From: an uncultured Lachnospiraceae bacterium
Lineage (GTDB): Bacteria > Bacillota > Clostridia > Lachnospirales > Lachnospiraceae
Assembly (NCBI GenBank): GCA_948794795.1
Contig: CAQGLR010000030.1
Coordinates: 1 to 46,442 of the forward strand
Reading direction: 5' to 3'
DNA length: 46,442 bases
Notes under the pieces: generated by a model
The model's database searches: none
The model's input: only the letters and a program-made list of their open reading frames with translations
Told to the model about the DNA's origin: nothing
Position numbers and translations under genes: made by a program
Shown: positions 25,590 through 33,677 of the stretch, one piece after another
Layout: every line of letters starts with the position of its first letter
How positions within the stretch are numbered: the first letter of the stretch is position 1

Positions 25590-26261
25590 ATGAATGATAC
25601 TGTAGTTATTAAGGGAAGCAAATCAGGAATAATACTGGTATTAAGCCCTGATGCCAGCTATGAAACACTGAAAAAAGATGTTGCTGCTAAATTCCAGGCT
25701 TCTGCGTCATTCTGGGGGGCTGCTTCAAAAGCAATATCATTTAAAGGGTATGAACTTTCAGATGAACAGAAAAATGAGATTATAGACATAATACAAAATA
25801 ACTGCCAGCTTTCAATAGTATGCATAATGGAAGATGACCCGCTGGTAGAATCAGCTTTCAGGAAATCTATTGAAGACCATGCTATAAAAGATAAAGATAT
25901 CAGTAATACAGGCCAGTTTTATAAAGGAAACCTGCGTTCTGGCCAGGTGCTTGATGTGGAGACAAGCATTATTATAATTGGTGATATAAAGCCTGGTGCA
26001 AAGGTTATTTCAAAAGGAAATGTAATAATACTTGGTTCACTTAAAGGCAATGTATATGCAGGGGCTTCTGGCAATCCCAATGCGTTTGTTGTAGCGCTTG
26101 ATATGCATCCTGTACAGATAAGGATAGCTGATACAATCGCCCGTTCCCCTGACAACCCTGGCAAAAGCTCAAAATATGAAACGAAAATAGCTTTCCTGGA
26201 GGATGGGAATATCTATATAGAGCCTCTGGATAAAGATGTTATATCTGATATCCGTTTATAA
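25590..26261 (+). CDS. minC: septum site-determining protein MinC
   Basis: A 223-residue inhibitor of FtsZ assembly. The N-terminal MinC_N domain begins NDTVVIKGSKSGIILVL; a linker near 105-115 leads to the C-terminal beta-helix with DVETSIIIIGDIKPGAKVISKGNVIILG. MinD recruits it to the membrane so that it blocks division away from midcell. ATG at 25590 is preferred over TTG 25578 or GTG 25581 because members start with a short lead before VVIKG. The ribosome site is poor and lies within a hairpin. minD follows after 135 bp. Confidence 0.92.
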   Translation: MNDTVVIKGSKSGIILVLSPDASYETLKKDVAAKFQASASFWGAASKAISFKGYELSDEQKNEIIDIIQNNCQLSIVCIMEDDPLVESAFRKSIEDHAIKDKDISNTGQFYKGNLRSGQVLDVETSIIIIGDIKPGAKVISKGNVIILGSLKGNVYAGASGNPNAFVVALDMHPVQIRIADTIARSPDNPGKSSKYETKIAFLEDGNIYIEPLDKDVISDIRL

Positions 26262-26396
26262 GCTGGTACTTGAATTTATAATAACCAGCATGTAATATAG
26301 TATATGGACATGTTTATAACCTCATGGCTGCTTTGGGCTGCTTTTTGACGGGGTTAAATATAAAGATACAAAATAGTTGACAGGAGGAATTAAACT

Positions 26397-27185
26397 ATGG
26401 GAGAAGTAATAGTTATAACATCTGGAAAGGGCGGGGTTGGAAAGACAACATCTACAGCCAATATAGGGACAGGGCTTGCTATGATGGGTAAAAAGGTTGT
26501 ATTAATTGATACTGATATAGGGCTGCGTAACCTTGATGTTATAATGGGATTAGAAAACCGGATTGTATATAATCTTGTTGATGTCGTTGAAAATAACTGC
26601 AGGATTAAACAGGCACTTATAAAAGATAAAAGATATCCTAACCTTTATCTTTTGCCATCTGCACAGACAAAAGACAAAAGTGCTGTTACACCAGAACAGA
26701 TGAAAAAGCTTACAGGAGAATTAAGGAATGAATTTGATTACATACTTTTAGATTGTCCTGCTGGAATAGAGCAGGGATTTAAAAATGCTATAGCAGGTGC
26801 AGACCGTGCACTTGTAGTAACTACTCCAGAGGTGTCTGCTGTACGTGATGCAGACCGTATTATAGGGCTTCTTGAAGCCAATGAAATTAAACAGACACAT
26901 CTTATAGTGAACAGGCTCCGTACTGATATGGTAAAAGAAGGTAATATGATGTCAAGTGATGATGTTGTAGAAATTCTTGCTGTTGACTTGATTGGAATTG
27001 TTCCAGATGATGAACACATTGTAATATCTGCGAATAATGGTGAACCCCTTACTGGTTCTGACTGCCAGGCAGGACAGGCATATATGAATATATGTAAACG
27101 TGTGCTTGGAGAAGAAGTCCCTTACCTGGATTTAGAAGTAACAAAGACATTTTTCCAGAAATTTGCGGCAATTTTTAGAAGATAG
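26397..27185 (+). CDS. minD: septum site-determining protein MinD
   Basis: A 262-residue deviant Walker ATPase. The P-loop is GKGGVGKTT at residues 10-18 with the signature lysine Lys11; DTDIGLRNLDVIMGLE follows. The C-terminal helix FFQKFAAIFRR is the amphipathic membrane-targeting sequence. ATP-bound MinD dimers bind the membrane and MinC; MinE triggers release. AGGAGG lies 8 nt before the ATG. The 135-bp gap behind minC contains a short hairpin (GCTGGT/ACCAGC at 26262-26289) and a weak promoter-like pair, so minDE may have an extra start. Confidence 0.96.
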   Translation: MGEVIVITSGKGGVGKTTSTANIGTGLAMMGKKVVLIDTDIGLRNLDVIMGLENRIVYNLVDVVENNCRIKQALIKDKRYPNLYLLPSAQTKDKSAVTPEQMKKLTGELRNEFDYILLDCPAGIEQGFKNAIAGADRALVVTTPEVSAVRDADRIIGLLEANEIKQTHLIVNRLRTDMVKEGNMMSSDDVVEILAVDLIGIVPDDEHIVISANNGEPLTGSDCQAGQAYMNICKRVLGEEVPYLDLEVTKTFFQKFAAIFRR

Positions 27186-27215
27186 TACATATATAAATAA
27201 ATACGGAGGAATTTT

Positions 27216-27497
27216 ATGAGCTTTTTGTCAAACTGGTTTAAAAGTTCTGAAAGCAGCAGTAATATTGCCAAAAACCGCTTAAAAGTGGCGATTACGTCTG
27301 ACAGGGCTGTATGTTCACCAGAGCTGATGGAACATATGAAGAATGATATTATCAAGGTTATTTCAAAATATGTAGATATAGATACGGACGGCCTTGATAT
27401 AAAAGTTACAAGAACTGAACTTGATGATGATTCAGGCACAGTAAATGCTGTGCTTGCCAGTATACCCATAAGGGATACCAAACCTTTCCGTAAGTAA
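27216..27497 (+). CDS. minE: cell division topological specificity factor MinE
   Basis: A 93-residue MinE. The N-terminal membrane/anti-MinCD part contains KNRLKVAITSDRA, and the C-terminal topological domain contains ISKYVDIDTDGLDIKV. It stimulates MinD ATPase and restricts MinCD to the poles. CGGAGG precedes the ATG; 30 bp behind minD. A MinE, rather than only MinJ, means the organism may have an oscillating-type Min system, although DivIVA is also encoded 7 kb downstream. Confidence 0.93.
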   Translation: MSFLSNWFKSSESSSNIAKNRLKVAITSDRAVCSPELMEHMKNDIIKVISKYVDIDTDGLDIKVTRTELDDDSGTVNAVLASIPIRDTKPFRK

Positions 27498-27510
27498 AGG
27501 AGTATTTTAG

Positions 27511-28710
27511 ATGATTAACCGTATTAAAAAATACGACTGGAAGAAATATAATTTTTCCCTTTTATGTGTAGTAATTGTTATCTGCCTTATTGGTGCATTC
27601 TGTGTAAAGCTTGCAGGTGGTGAAGAAAAAGGCATGTCATTTATGAAAGGACAGATAGCAGGCCTTATACTTGGGCTTTTTATAGTAATGGTACTGTCAC
27701 TTTTTGATTACCACTTTATATGCCAGTTTACAGCAGTTTACTATGTCTGTGGTGTACTGCTTACACTTGCCACACATTCACCACTGGGTACAAGTAACAA
27801 TACAGATGTAAAGAGATGGATAAAGCTTGGCCCAATAACGTTCCAGCCTGTTGAGCTTATGAAAATTATATTAATACTTACACTTGCCACTCTTTATTCA
27901 AAATTAAGGAATAAAGTTGACAGGGTTAGCACCCTGTTTATAATTGTAATTACTACAATGGTGCCAGTTGGTGTGATTTTAATGCAGCCGGACCTTTCGT
28001 CAAGCCTTGTAGCAGTATTTATTATGGTTGTACTGGTATTTGCAGCAGGTACAACATATAAAATACTTGCTCCAATAATAATATCGGGTGTGCCGCTAAG
28101 CCTTGTGCTGTTCTGGTATATACAGCAGCCAGACAATTTTATATTAAGAGGATACCAGTTCAGGCGTATATATGCATGGCGCCATCCAGAAGATGACCCT
28201 GGCCAGCTTAATATGCAGCAGAATATATGTATGCGTGCAATCGCTTCTGGCAAACTTTATGGAAAATATATACAGGACGGGGGCAAAGAGGGGGCATCAC
28301 GTGTTTATAATTCAGTGCCAGTTAATGAAAGTGATTTTATATGGTCTGTAGCCGGGGAAGAGTTTGGGTTTTTAGGATGTTGTCTTATATTGCTTCTTTT
28401 TGCAATAATTATATTTAAATGTTTTACAGTTGCTAAAAAGGCACAGGATTTTCTTGGAAAGATGATTGCACTTGGGGTAGCAGCAATGTTTATGTTCCAG
28501 GTTTTTGCAAATATATGTGTTGCGACAAGGATTTTTCCAAATACAGGGCTTCCGCTTCCGTTTTTAAGTAATGGGCTGAGTTCCATGGTATCATCCATGA
28601 TTGGCATAGGGCTTGTTATGAATATAGGTATACAGCCTGCCAGAACAAGTAATTCAGGCTTTACAATGCGTGATTCCGACAGGGATATAGATGTTGATTT
28701 AGATTTATAG
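27511..28710 (+). CDS. rodA: RodA/FtsW-family peptidoglycan polymerase
   Basis: A 399-residue SEDS protein with about ten membrane spans. Recognisable parts are GWIKLG-like RWIKLGPITFQPVELMK, LMQPDLSSSLV, the loop with VNESDFIWSVAGEEFGFLG and the final LPFLSNGLSSM. SEDS proteins polymerise glycan strands with a class B PBP partner. It is assigned to RodA rather than FtsW because of its place behind mreBCD-mrdA-min; sequence alone is less decisive. AAAGGAG lies upstream of the ATG and the gap to minE is 13 bp, so it is co-transcribed with minE. Confidence 0.9.
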   Translation: MINRIKKYDWKKYNFSLLCVVIVICLIGAFCVKLAGGEEKGMSFMKGQIAGLILGLFIVMVLSLFDYHFICQFTAVYYVCGVLLTLATHSPLGTSNNTDVKRWIKLGPITFQPVELMKIILILTLATLYSKLRNKVDRVSTLFIIVITTMVPVGVILMQPDLSSSLVAVFIMVVLVFAAGTTYKILAPIIISGVPLSLVLFWYIQQPDNFILRGYQFRRIYAWRHPEDDPGQLNMQQNICMRAIASGKLYGKYIQDGGKEGASRVYNSVPVNESDFIWSVAGEEFGFLGCCLILLLFAIIIFKCFTVAKKAQDFLGKMIALGVAAMFMFQVFANICVATRIFPNTGLPLPFLSNGLSSMVSSMIGIGLVMNIGIQPARTSNSGFTMRDSDRDIDVDLDL

Positions 28711-28739
28711 ATACTATAATATATGGGGTGTTATAGTAT
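28711..28739. repeat. 9-bp perfect hairpin between rodA and mgsA
   Basis: ATACTATAA (28711-28719) pairs with TTATAGTAT (28731-28739) immediately behind the rodA stop. The stem is AT-rich and no T-run follows, so it is at most a weak transcript processing or pause site. Confidence 0.35.
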
Positions 28740-28766
28740 ATTAATATATAACCAGGGGGTGTTGAA

Positions 28767-29180
28767 ATGAATATAGGACTTGTAGCACATGATGCCAAGA
28801 AAAACCTTATGCAGAATTTCTGTATTGCATACAGGGGGATTTTAAGTAAGCATAATATTTATGCAACAGGGACTACAGGAAGACTTATTGAAGAAGTTAC
28901 TAACCTTAATATACACAAATATCTTGCAGGACATCTGGGAGGTGAGCAGCAGCTTGCATCACAGATAGAGCATAACCAGATAGATATGGTTATTTTCCTT
29001 AGGGACCCGTTGTCCCCTAAGTCACATGAGCCAGATGTAAATAATGCAATCCATCTTTGTGACACATACAATATTCCATTTGCCACAAACCTTGCAACTG
29101 CTGAGCTTCTTGTGAAAGCATTGGACAGAGGTGACCTTGAATGGCGTGAAATACTCAGGAAAGAAGAAATGCAGGAATAA
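28767..29180 (+). CDS. mgsA: methylglyoxal synthase, with Glu at the usual catalytic Asp
   Basis: A 137-residue protein of the MgsA fold. Family motifs are LVAHDAKK, YATGTTGRL, FLRDPLSPKSHEPDV and PFATNLATAELL. MgsA converts dihydroxyacetone phosphate to methylglyoxal, relieving sugar-phosphate overload. The phosphate-binding and HxPDV residues are kept. The position matching the E. coli catalytic Asp71 (in GGDQQ) is Glu60 here (GGEQQ, GAG codon at 28944-28946), so activity may be altered. GGGGGTG lies 6 nt before the ATG. It sits in the same direction as rodA and dacA. Confidence 0.93.
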   Translation: MNIGLVAHDAKKNLMQNFCIAYRGILSKHNIYATGTTGRLIEEVTNLNIHKYLAGHLGGEQQLASQIEHNQIDMVIFLRDPLSPKSHEPDVNNAIHLCDTYNIPFATNLATAELLVKALDRGDLEWREILRKEEMQE

Positions 29181-29218
29181 TACTGGCATCAGATTCTATA
29201 AGAAAGGCATGGATTAAT

Positions 29219-30220
29219 ATGCGTAAAAAAAGAAAACTGGTATACAGTTTTGCAACAGTTATTTCAGTTTTTGCCATTTTAACTACTGGATGTGGCAGTA
29301 AAAAAGATTTTTTCACAGAATATGGGATAACATTACCAGCAGCTGGCATATCTTATGACAGTCAAGGGTATTACAGCCAGGACTACCTGTCAGGGAATGT
29401 CTGTGTTATACCAGCATCAGAACAGGACAAAGAGAATAGCAGCCTGCCAGCAGACGCAGCACTTCTTATAAATTCAGATACAGATAAGGTAATATATTCA
29501 CAGAATATATATAAAAGATTATATCCTGCCAGTGTAACCAAAATTGTAACTACGCTTCTGGTATTAAAATATGGAAATCTTGACGATATAGTTACAGTAA
29601 GCTATAATGCGTCCCATATAACAGAATATGGTGCCAAACTTTGTGGATTTGAAGAGGGTGACCAGATTAAATTAAAAAAACTGCTTTATGCATTTATGGT
29701 ATATTCAGGAAATGATGCAGGAATAGCTATTGCAGAACATATATCTGGAAGTGAAGAAGAGTTTGTAAAGCTTATGAATAAAGAAATGGCAGAGCTTGGT
29801 GCTGCGGGAAGCCATTTTACTAACTCACATGGCCTTCATAATGACAGCCACTATACAACTGCATATGATTTATATCTTGTATTTAATAAACTGGTTTCAG
29901 ATTATCCTTTATTTAATGATATTATAAAACAGGGAAGTGTCAAAGCAAAATACAAATCAGCAGATGGGACTAAAAAGGAAATGGTTTTTACATCAACTGT
30001 AAAATATAAATTAAATACTGAAACAGCACCAGAAGGTGTTAAAGTGGCAGGTGGCAAAACCGGCACTACACAGATGGCTGGTTCTAACCTTATTCTTTAT
30101 TCAACGGGACCTGACGGCAATAATTATATTTCAGTTATTATGCATGCAAGTGATGTATACAGTTTATATGACCAGATGAATTACCTGCTTGGACTGGAAG
30201 GCAAAAGCAAAGAGGAGTAA
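29219..30220 (+). CDS. D-alanyl-D-alanine carboxypeptidase, lipoprotein form
   Basis: A 333-residue low-molecular-weight PBP (S11 family, DacA/PBP5-like). A lipobox LTTGC near residue 25 marks it as a lipoprotein rather than a C-terminally anchored protein. The catalytic motifs are Ser105-x-x-Lys108 (PASVTK), Ser163-Gly-Asn165 and Lys280-Thr-Gly. It trims the terminal D-Ala of pentapeptide stems on the outer membrane face. The usual C-terminal beta domain is missing; the protein ends soon after the catalytic domain. The ribosome site is weak. It closes the shape operon and is followed by a good terminator. Confidence 0.93.
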   Translation: MRKKRKLVYSFATVISVFAILTTGCGSKKDFFTEYGITLPAAGISYDSQGYYSQDYLSGNVCVIPASEQDKENSSLPADAALLINSDTDKVIYSQNIYKRLYPASVTKIVTTLLVLKYGNLDDIVTVSYNASHITEYGAKLCGFEEGDQIKLKKLLYAFMVYSGNDAGIAIAEHISGSEEEFVKLMNKEMAELGAAGSHFTNSHGLHNDSHYTTAYDLYLVFNKLVSDYPLFNDIIKQGSVKAKYKSADGTKKEMVFTSTVKYKLNTETAPEGVKVAGGKTGTTQMAGSNLILYSTGPDGNNYISVIMHASDVYSLYDQMNYLLGLEGKSKEE

Positions 30221-30252
30221 GTCCATTATAATGAACTTCCCCCTCTTTTTGG
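30209..30252 (+). terminator. terminator of the mre/min/dacA run
   Basis: AAAGAGG (30209-30215) pairs with CCTCTTT (30242-30248) and the stem continues inward through AAGT/ACTT, giving a long imperfect hairpin with a TATA loop and a T-run at its end. Its left arm overlaps the stop codon of the carboxypeptidase. Confidence 0.85.
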
Positions 30253-30304
30253 TTATCTGGTACATGCCAGCTGTTCCCAGTGCAGCTAAGCAACAGACTT
30301 TAAG

Positions 30305-30508
30305 CTATTCACTGGCTGTATGGATACGGCCATAATAACTTATTGCATACAGGCCTCCGATTCCAACTGCTGCATATATAATGCGTGACAGCAGTGACAT
30401 ATCACCAAATATGACACGTACGAGGTCAAAATCCAGAAATCCAATAAGCCCCCAGTTAATTGCTCCAATTATAACGAGTGTCAGCAGGATATAATCAATA
30501 ACTTTCAT
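30305..30508 (-). CDS. DUF378-family small membrane protein
   Basis: A 67-residue protein with two membrane spans. The family pattern is clear: IDYILLTLVIIGAINWGLIGF at the start, FDLVRVIFGD in the loop, then SLLSRIIYAAVGIGGLYAI. Function is unknown. AAGGAGG lies 7 nt before the ATG. It is the only minus-strand gene between the two long plus-strand morphogenesis runs. Confidence 0.9.
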   Translation of the reverse strand: MKVIDYILLTLVIIGAINWGLIGFLDFDLVRVIFGDMSLLSRIIYAAVGIGGLYAISYYGRIHTASE

Positions 30509-30601
30509 GCAAATTCCTCCTTTTTGTTAATGTTACAATACTAATCATTTCCTTGAAAGTTAAAAATATGTATAAAATAAATTAATAAATTATACCAAGG
30601 G

Positions 30602-30630
30602 TGGACAAATGTCTTTTTTAAGTCTATAAT
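30602..30630 (+). promoter_or_regulatory. promoter of the division/morphogenesis operon
   Basis: TGGACA (30602-30607, five of six), 17-bp spacer, perfect TATAAT (30625-30630). It lies 38 bp before the HlyD-like gene and probably drives the run through divIVA. Confidence 0.75.
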
Positions 30631-30668
30631 AATTGAGTTAAATATCGTATCTGGAGGGAGGATTCGTT

Positions 30669-32072
30669 TTGACAGGACATAAACGGAACAAAAAAGTTGT
30701 TAAAATGAAGCGTCGTCCGCGTCTTGCTGCCGGACTTGTATTAACCTGTTTTTCAGCCTGCCTTCTTGTTTTGTTTATACAGTCCCTGGCAAAGGAGCAT
30801 ATTTCAATATATGAAGTAACAGAAACGGAAATTGCTGATGATGAAATTATAAGAGGTATTGTTATAAGGGATGAATCACTTGTCAGTACAAAGAAGAAAG
30901 GATATATAAATTATTATGTTGGTGACGGGGTCAAAATAGGAGCTAATACTGTTGTTTATTCAATAGATGAAACAGGACAGTTTGCTGACGGCCTTTCAGT
31001 GCTTGAAACAGAGGATATTTCACTTTCAGAAGAAGATACAAGAGAAATCAGAAGTGATATAGCTAGTTTCAGGAACAATTTTGATTTATCTGAATATGGC
31101 AATGTAATGAATTTTAAATACAATATAGATAACACCCTTCTTAAAATGACAACAGTAAGCCTTCTGGAACAGCTTGACAAAATAATGAAGAAAAAGAAAG
31201 GTTCTTCATCACTTCAGCTTGTTAAGGCAAGTAAGCCTGGAATTATCTCATTTTGTTCAGATGGGCTTGAAGATTTGTCAATAGATGGTATAACCAAAGA
31301 TACTTTCAATAATATGACTGACAACTGGAAACAGTTAAGAAGCACTGGAGCTGTTGAAGCTGGACAGGCAGTATACAAACTTGTCAACAGTGAAAAGTGG
31401 TCTGTTGTGTTACCACTTACAGACAAGCAGTATAAAAAGGTCAGTGATAAAGTTACTATTCCTGTTAAATTCAAAAAGGACGGGCTTAAGGTAACTGCTG
31501 GTATTTCTACTTTTATAATAGATTCTTCATATTATGCAAAGCTTGATTTTGATAAATATATGATACGCTATCTTGACAACAGGTATCTTGACATTGAAAT
31601 AGAGTTTAACAGCGCTGACGGATTAAAAATCCCCGTTTCCTCTGTACTGAAAAAGAAATTTTATATAATTCCAAAAGATTATATAACTAAAGGCGGAGAG
31701 GAAGGGAGTGACGGTGTAATGGTTCTTACATACAAAAAGGATGGCACTAAAGAAACTACATTTAAAGCAGCCGGTATATATTATGAAACCAAAAATGGTG
31801 ATGTATATATTGATGCTTCCCTTTTTGCGGCTGGAACTACTATAATACAAGGTACCAGTGAAGGCACTAAATCAATGAAGCTTGCCAAAACTGCAAAGCT
31901 TGATGGTGTATATAACTGTAACAGGGGATTCTGTGAATTCCGGCGTGTTGAAAAACTTTATTCAAATAATGAATATGTAATTGTATCAAAAGATACAGCA
32001 TATGGCCTTTCAACATATGACCATATTATTTTAAATCCTGGCATGATTAATGAGGATGATATTATTTATTAG
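30669..32072 (+). CDS. HlyD-like membrane-anchored protein of the division cluster
   Basis: A 467-residue bitopic protein. A strongly basic tail (about 25 residues) leads to one membrane span near 18-40; the outer part begins with a biotinyl/lipoyl-like beta segment (EIIRGIVIRDESLVSTKKKGYI, in short IVIRDESLV) resembling HlyD-type adaptors, then helices and more beta structure. In Clostridia such a gene is a regular neighbour of yggS-sepF, but its role is unknown. No export ATPase or outer membrane channel is near, so secretion is doubtful. TTG at 30669 is chosen as start because GGAGGGAGG lies 8 nt upstream; an ATG at 30705 is the alternative. Confidence 0.72.
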   Translation: MTGHKRNKKVVKMKRRPRLAAGLVLTCFSACLLVLFIQSLAKEHISIYEVTETEIADDEIIRGIVIRDESLVSTKKKGYINYYVGDGVKIGANTVVYSIDETGQFADGLSVLETEDISLSEEDTREIRSDIASFRNNFDLSEYGNVMNFKYNIDNTLLKMTTVSLLEQLDKIMKKKKGSSSLQLVKASKPGIISFCSDGLEDLSIDGITKDTFNNMTDNWKQLRSTGAVEAGQAVYKLVNSEKWSVVLPLTDKQYKKVSDKVTIPVKFKKDGLKVTAGISTFIIDSSYYAKLDFDKYMIRYLDNRYLDIEIEFNSADGLKIPVSSVLKKKFYIIPKDYITKGGEEGSDGVMVLTYKKDGTKETTFKAAGIYYETKNGDVYIDASLFAAGTTIIQGTSEGTKSMKLAKTAKLDGVYNCNRGFCEFRRVEKLYSNNEYVIVSKDTAYGLSTYDHIILNPGMINEDDIIY

Positions 32073-32084
32073 GAGGTGGCAGAA

Positions 32085-32780
32085 ATGGTTAAAGAGAATC
32101 TGTCAATGGTAGAAAACAGGATAAAGTCAGCATGTGACAGGGTGGGGCGCAGCTATGGGAGTGTTAAGCTTATAGCCGTAAGCAAGACAAAACCAGTAAG
32201 AATGGTGGAGCAGGCTTATGAATATGGCATAAGGGAATTTGGTGAAAACAAAGCACAAGAGATGAAGGAAAAACATGAAATAATGCCAAAGGATATAAAC
32301 TGGCATTTTATTGGCCATTTACAAACTAATAAAGTCAAGTACGTTGTTGGGCGTGCTGCACTTATACACTCTGTTGACTCCCTTCATCTTGCAGAGGCAA
32401 TCGAAGCAGAATGTGTAAAGAAAAATACAAATGCAAATATCCTTATCGAAGTAAATGTGGCACAGGAAGAGACAAAATTCGGGCTGGAAACTGGAGAAAC
32501 AGAAGAACTTGTAAGAAAAATTTCAGTGTTGCCACATGTCCATATTAAAGGGCTTATGACAATAGCGCCGTTTGTCGAAAATGCCGGAAATAACCGGATG
32601 ATATTCAGGACTTTGAAAGATTTATCTGTTGACATTGGAAGCAAAAACATTGATAATGTTTCCATGAATATTCTTTCAATGGGCATGACAAATGACTTTG
32701 AAACTGCTATTGAAGAAGGCGCAACCCATATAAGGGTTGGAACAGCAATCTTTGGAGAGAGGAATATTGCGATATGCTAA
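32085..32780 (+). CDS. yggS: YggS-family PLP homeostasis protein
   Basis: A 231-residue TIM-barrel PLP-binding protein. The PLP lysine is in LIAVSKTKP; other family marks are FGENKAQE, WHFIGHLQTNKVKY, KFGL and the phosphate-binding SMGMTNDFETAI. Members control free PLP and amino-acid balance and have no known catalytic reaction. ATG at 32085 is preferred because GGAGG lies 8 nt upstream; the GTG at 32076 is inside that site. It lies directly ahead of sepF, the standard Firmicute order. Confidence 0.95.
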   Translation: MVKENLSMVENRIKSACDRVGRSYGSVKLIAVSKTKPVRMVEQAYEYGIREFGENKAQEMKEKHEIMPKDINWHFIGHLQTNKVKYVVGRAALIHSVDSLHLAEAIEAECVKKNTNANILIEVNVAQEETKFGLETGETEELVRKISVLPHVHIKGLMTIAPFVENAGNNRMIFRTLKDLSVDIGSKNIDNVSMNILSMGMTNDFETAIEEGATHIRVGTAIFGERNIAIC

Positions 32781-32802
32781 ACGCGCAGGAATGGAGGATA
32801 AT

Positions 32803-33390
32803 ATGGCTGGCCGCTTAGATAAATTTATGAATTTCTTAAAGTTAACCGATGAGGATGATTACGATGATGATTTTTATGATGATTACGACGATAATTATGA
32901 TGAAAAAGAATTAAAACGTGAAGAAAAGCGCATCCAGCGTGAGCAGCGGAAGGAAGATAAAAGAGCGGCATCATCATATCCACAGAATGACTATGACAGT
33001 GCTTATGATGACCCTGTGCCATTTAGCCAGAGAAAGACCTCTGCACATACATCACCAGGGAAAGTTGTACCTATCCATGTAGCTTCATCAGGATTTGAAG
33101 TAAATATTGTAAAGCCTGCTAATTTTGGAGAATCACAGCAGGTATGTGAAATCCTTTTAAACGGACAGCCTGTAGTTGTCAACCTTGAAGGGATAGATAT
33201 AACAGAAGCACAGAGAATTATGGATTTTATATCAGGCTGTATATATTCAATTTCAGGAAATATGCGCCAGGTATCAAGATATATCTTTATTTTCTCACCA
33301 AAAAGTGTTGATATATCAGGTGACTATATTAAAAATGTGGCAGCAAGTGATGAAGGTATAAATATTCCTACTTTAAACAAGGAGTTTTAG
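32803..33390 (+). CDS. sepF: cell division protein SepF
   Basis: A 195-residue SepF. The N-terminal MAGRLDKFMNFLKL is the amphipathic membrane-binding helix. A very acidic then basic linker follows (DDYDDDFYDDYDD, then KRIQREQRKEDKR), and the C-terminal globular domain contains FGESQQVCEILLNGQPVVVNLEGID and GCIYSISG. It anchors and bundles FtsZ at the membrane. ATG at 32803 is chosen because GGAGG lies 5 nt upstream and the helix starts there; upstream in-frame codons overlap yggS. Confidence 0.94.
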   Translation: MAGRLDKFMNFLKLTDEDDYDDDFYDDYDDNYDEKELKREEKRIQREQRKEDKRAASSYPQNDYDSAYDDPVPFSQRKTSAHTSPGKVVPIHVASSGFEVNIVKPANFGESQQVCEILLNGQPVVVNLEGIDITEAQRIMDFISGCIYSISGNMRQVSRYIFIFSPKSVDISGDYIKNVAASDEGINIPTLNKEF

Positions 33391-33393
33391 CCT

Positions 33394-33660
33394 ATGCTTT
33401 ATTATATAGCATATTGTTTTAATATATTTTTTATGGTTCTGGAAATATTTGTCCTGCTTTATCTTATAAGGAATATACTGCCATTTGGCGTATTGTTAAA
33501 ATATATTATAGATATTATGACAGCACCTGTGCTTGTTCCAGTACAAAAGATTGTAAAACATTCTGTGCTTAAGTGTTTTAAGACAGATATAAGCCCATAT
33601 ATACTGCTTATAGTTTTATTTTATATGGGTGGTGTGTGTTCATATATTATGGAACATTAG
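33394..33660 (+). CDS. YggT-family membrane protein
   Basis: An 88-residue protein with two membrane spans and the YggT core (LIRNILPFG, IDIMTAPVLVPVQKIV). In many Firmicutes it lies between sepF and ylmH, as here (3 bp behind sepF). Its role in division or osmotic resistance is not settled. The ribosome site (AAGGAG) is within the end of sepF. Confidence 0.87.
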   Translation: MLYYIAYCFNIFFMVLEIFVLLYLIRNILPFGVLLKYIIDIMTAPVLVPVQKIVKHSVLKCFKTDISPYILLIVLFYMGGVCSYIMEH

Positions 33661-33677
33661 ATAAGGGGTATAATACA

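Noticed and set aside
26262..26289. Terminator between minC and minD
   Set aside because: The 6-bp GCTGGT/ACCAGC stem has a 16-nt loop and no T-run after it, and minC-minD-minE are normally read together.
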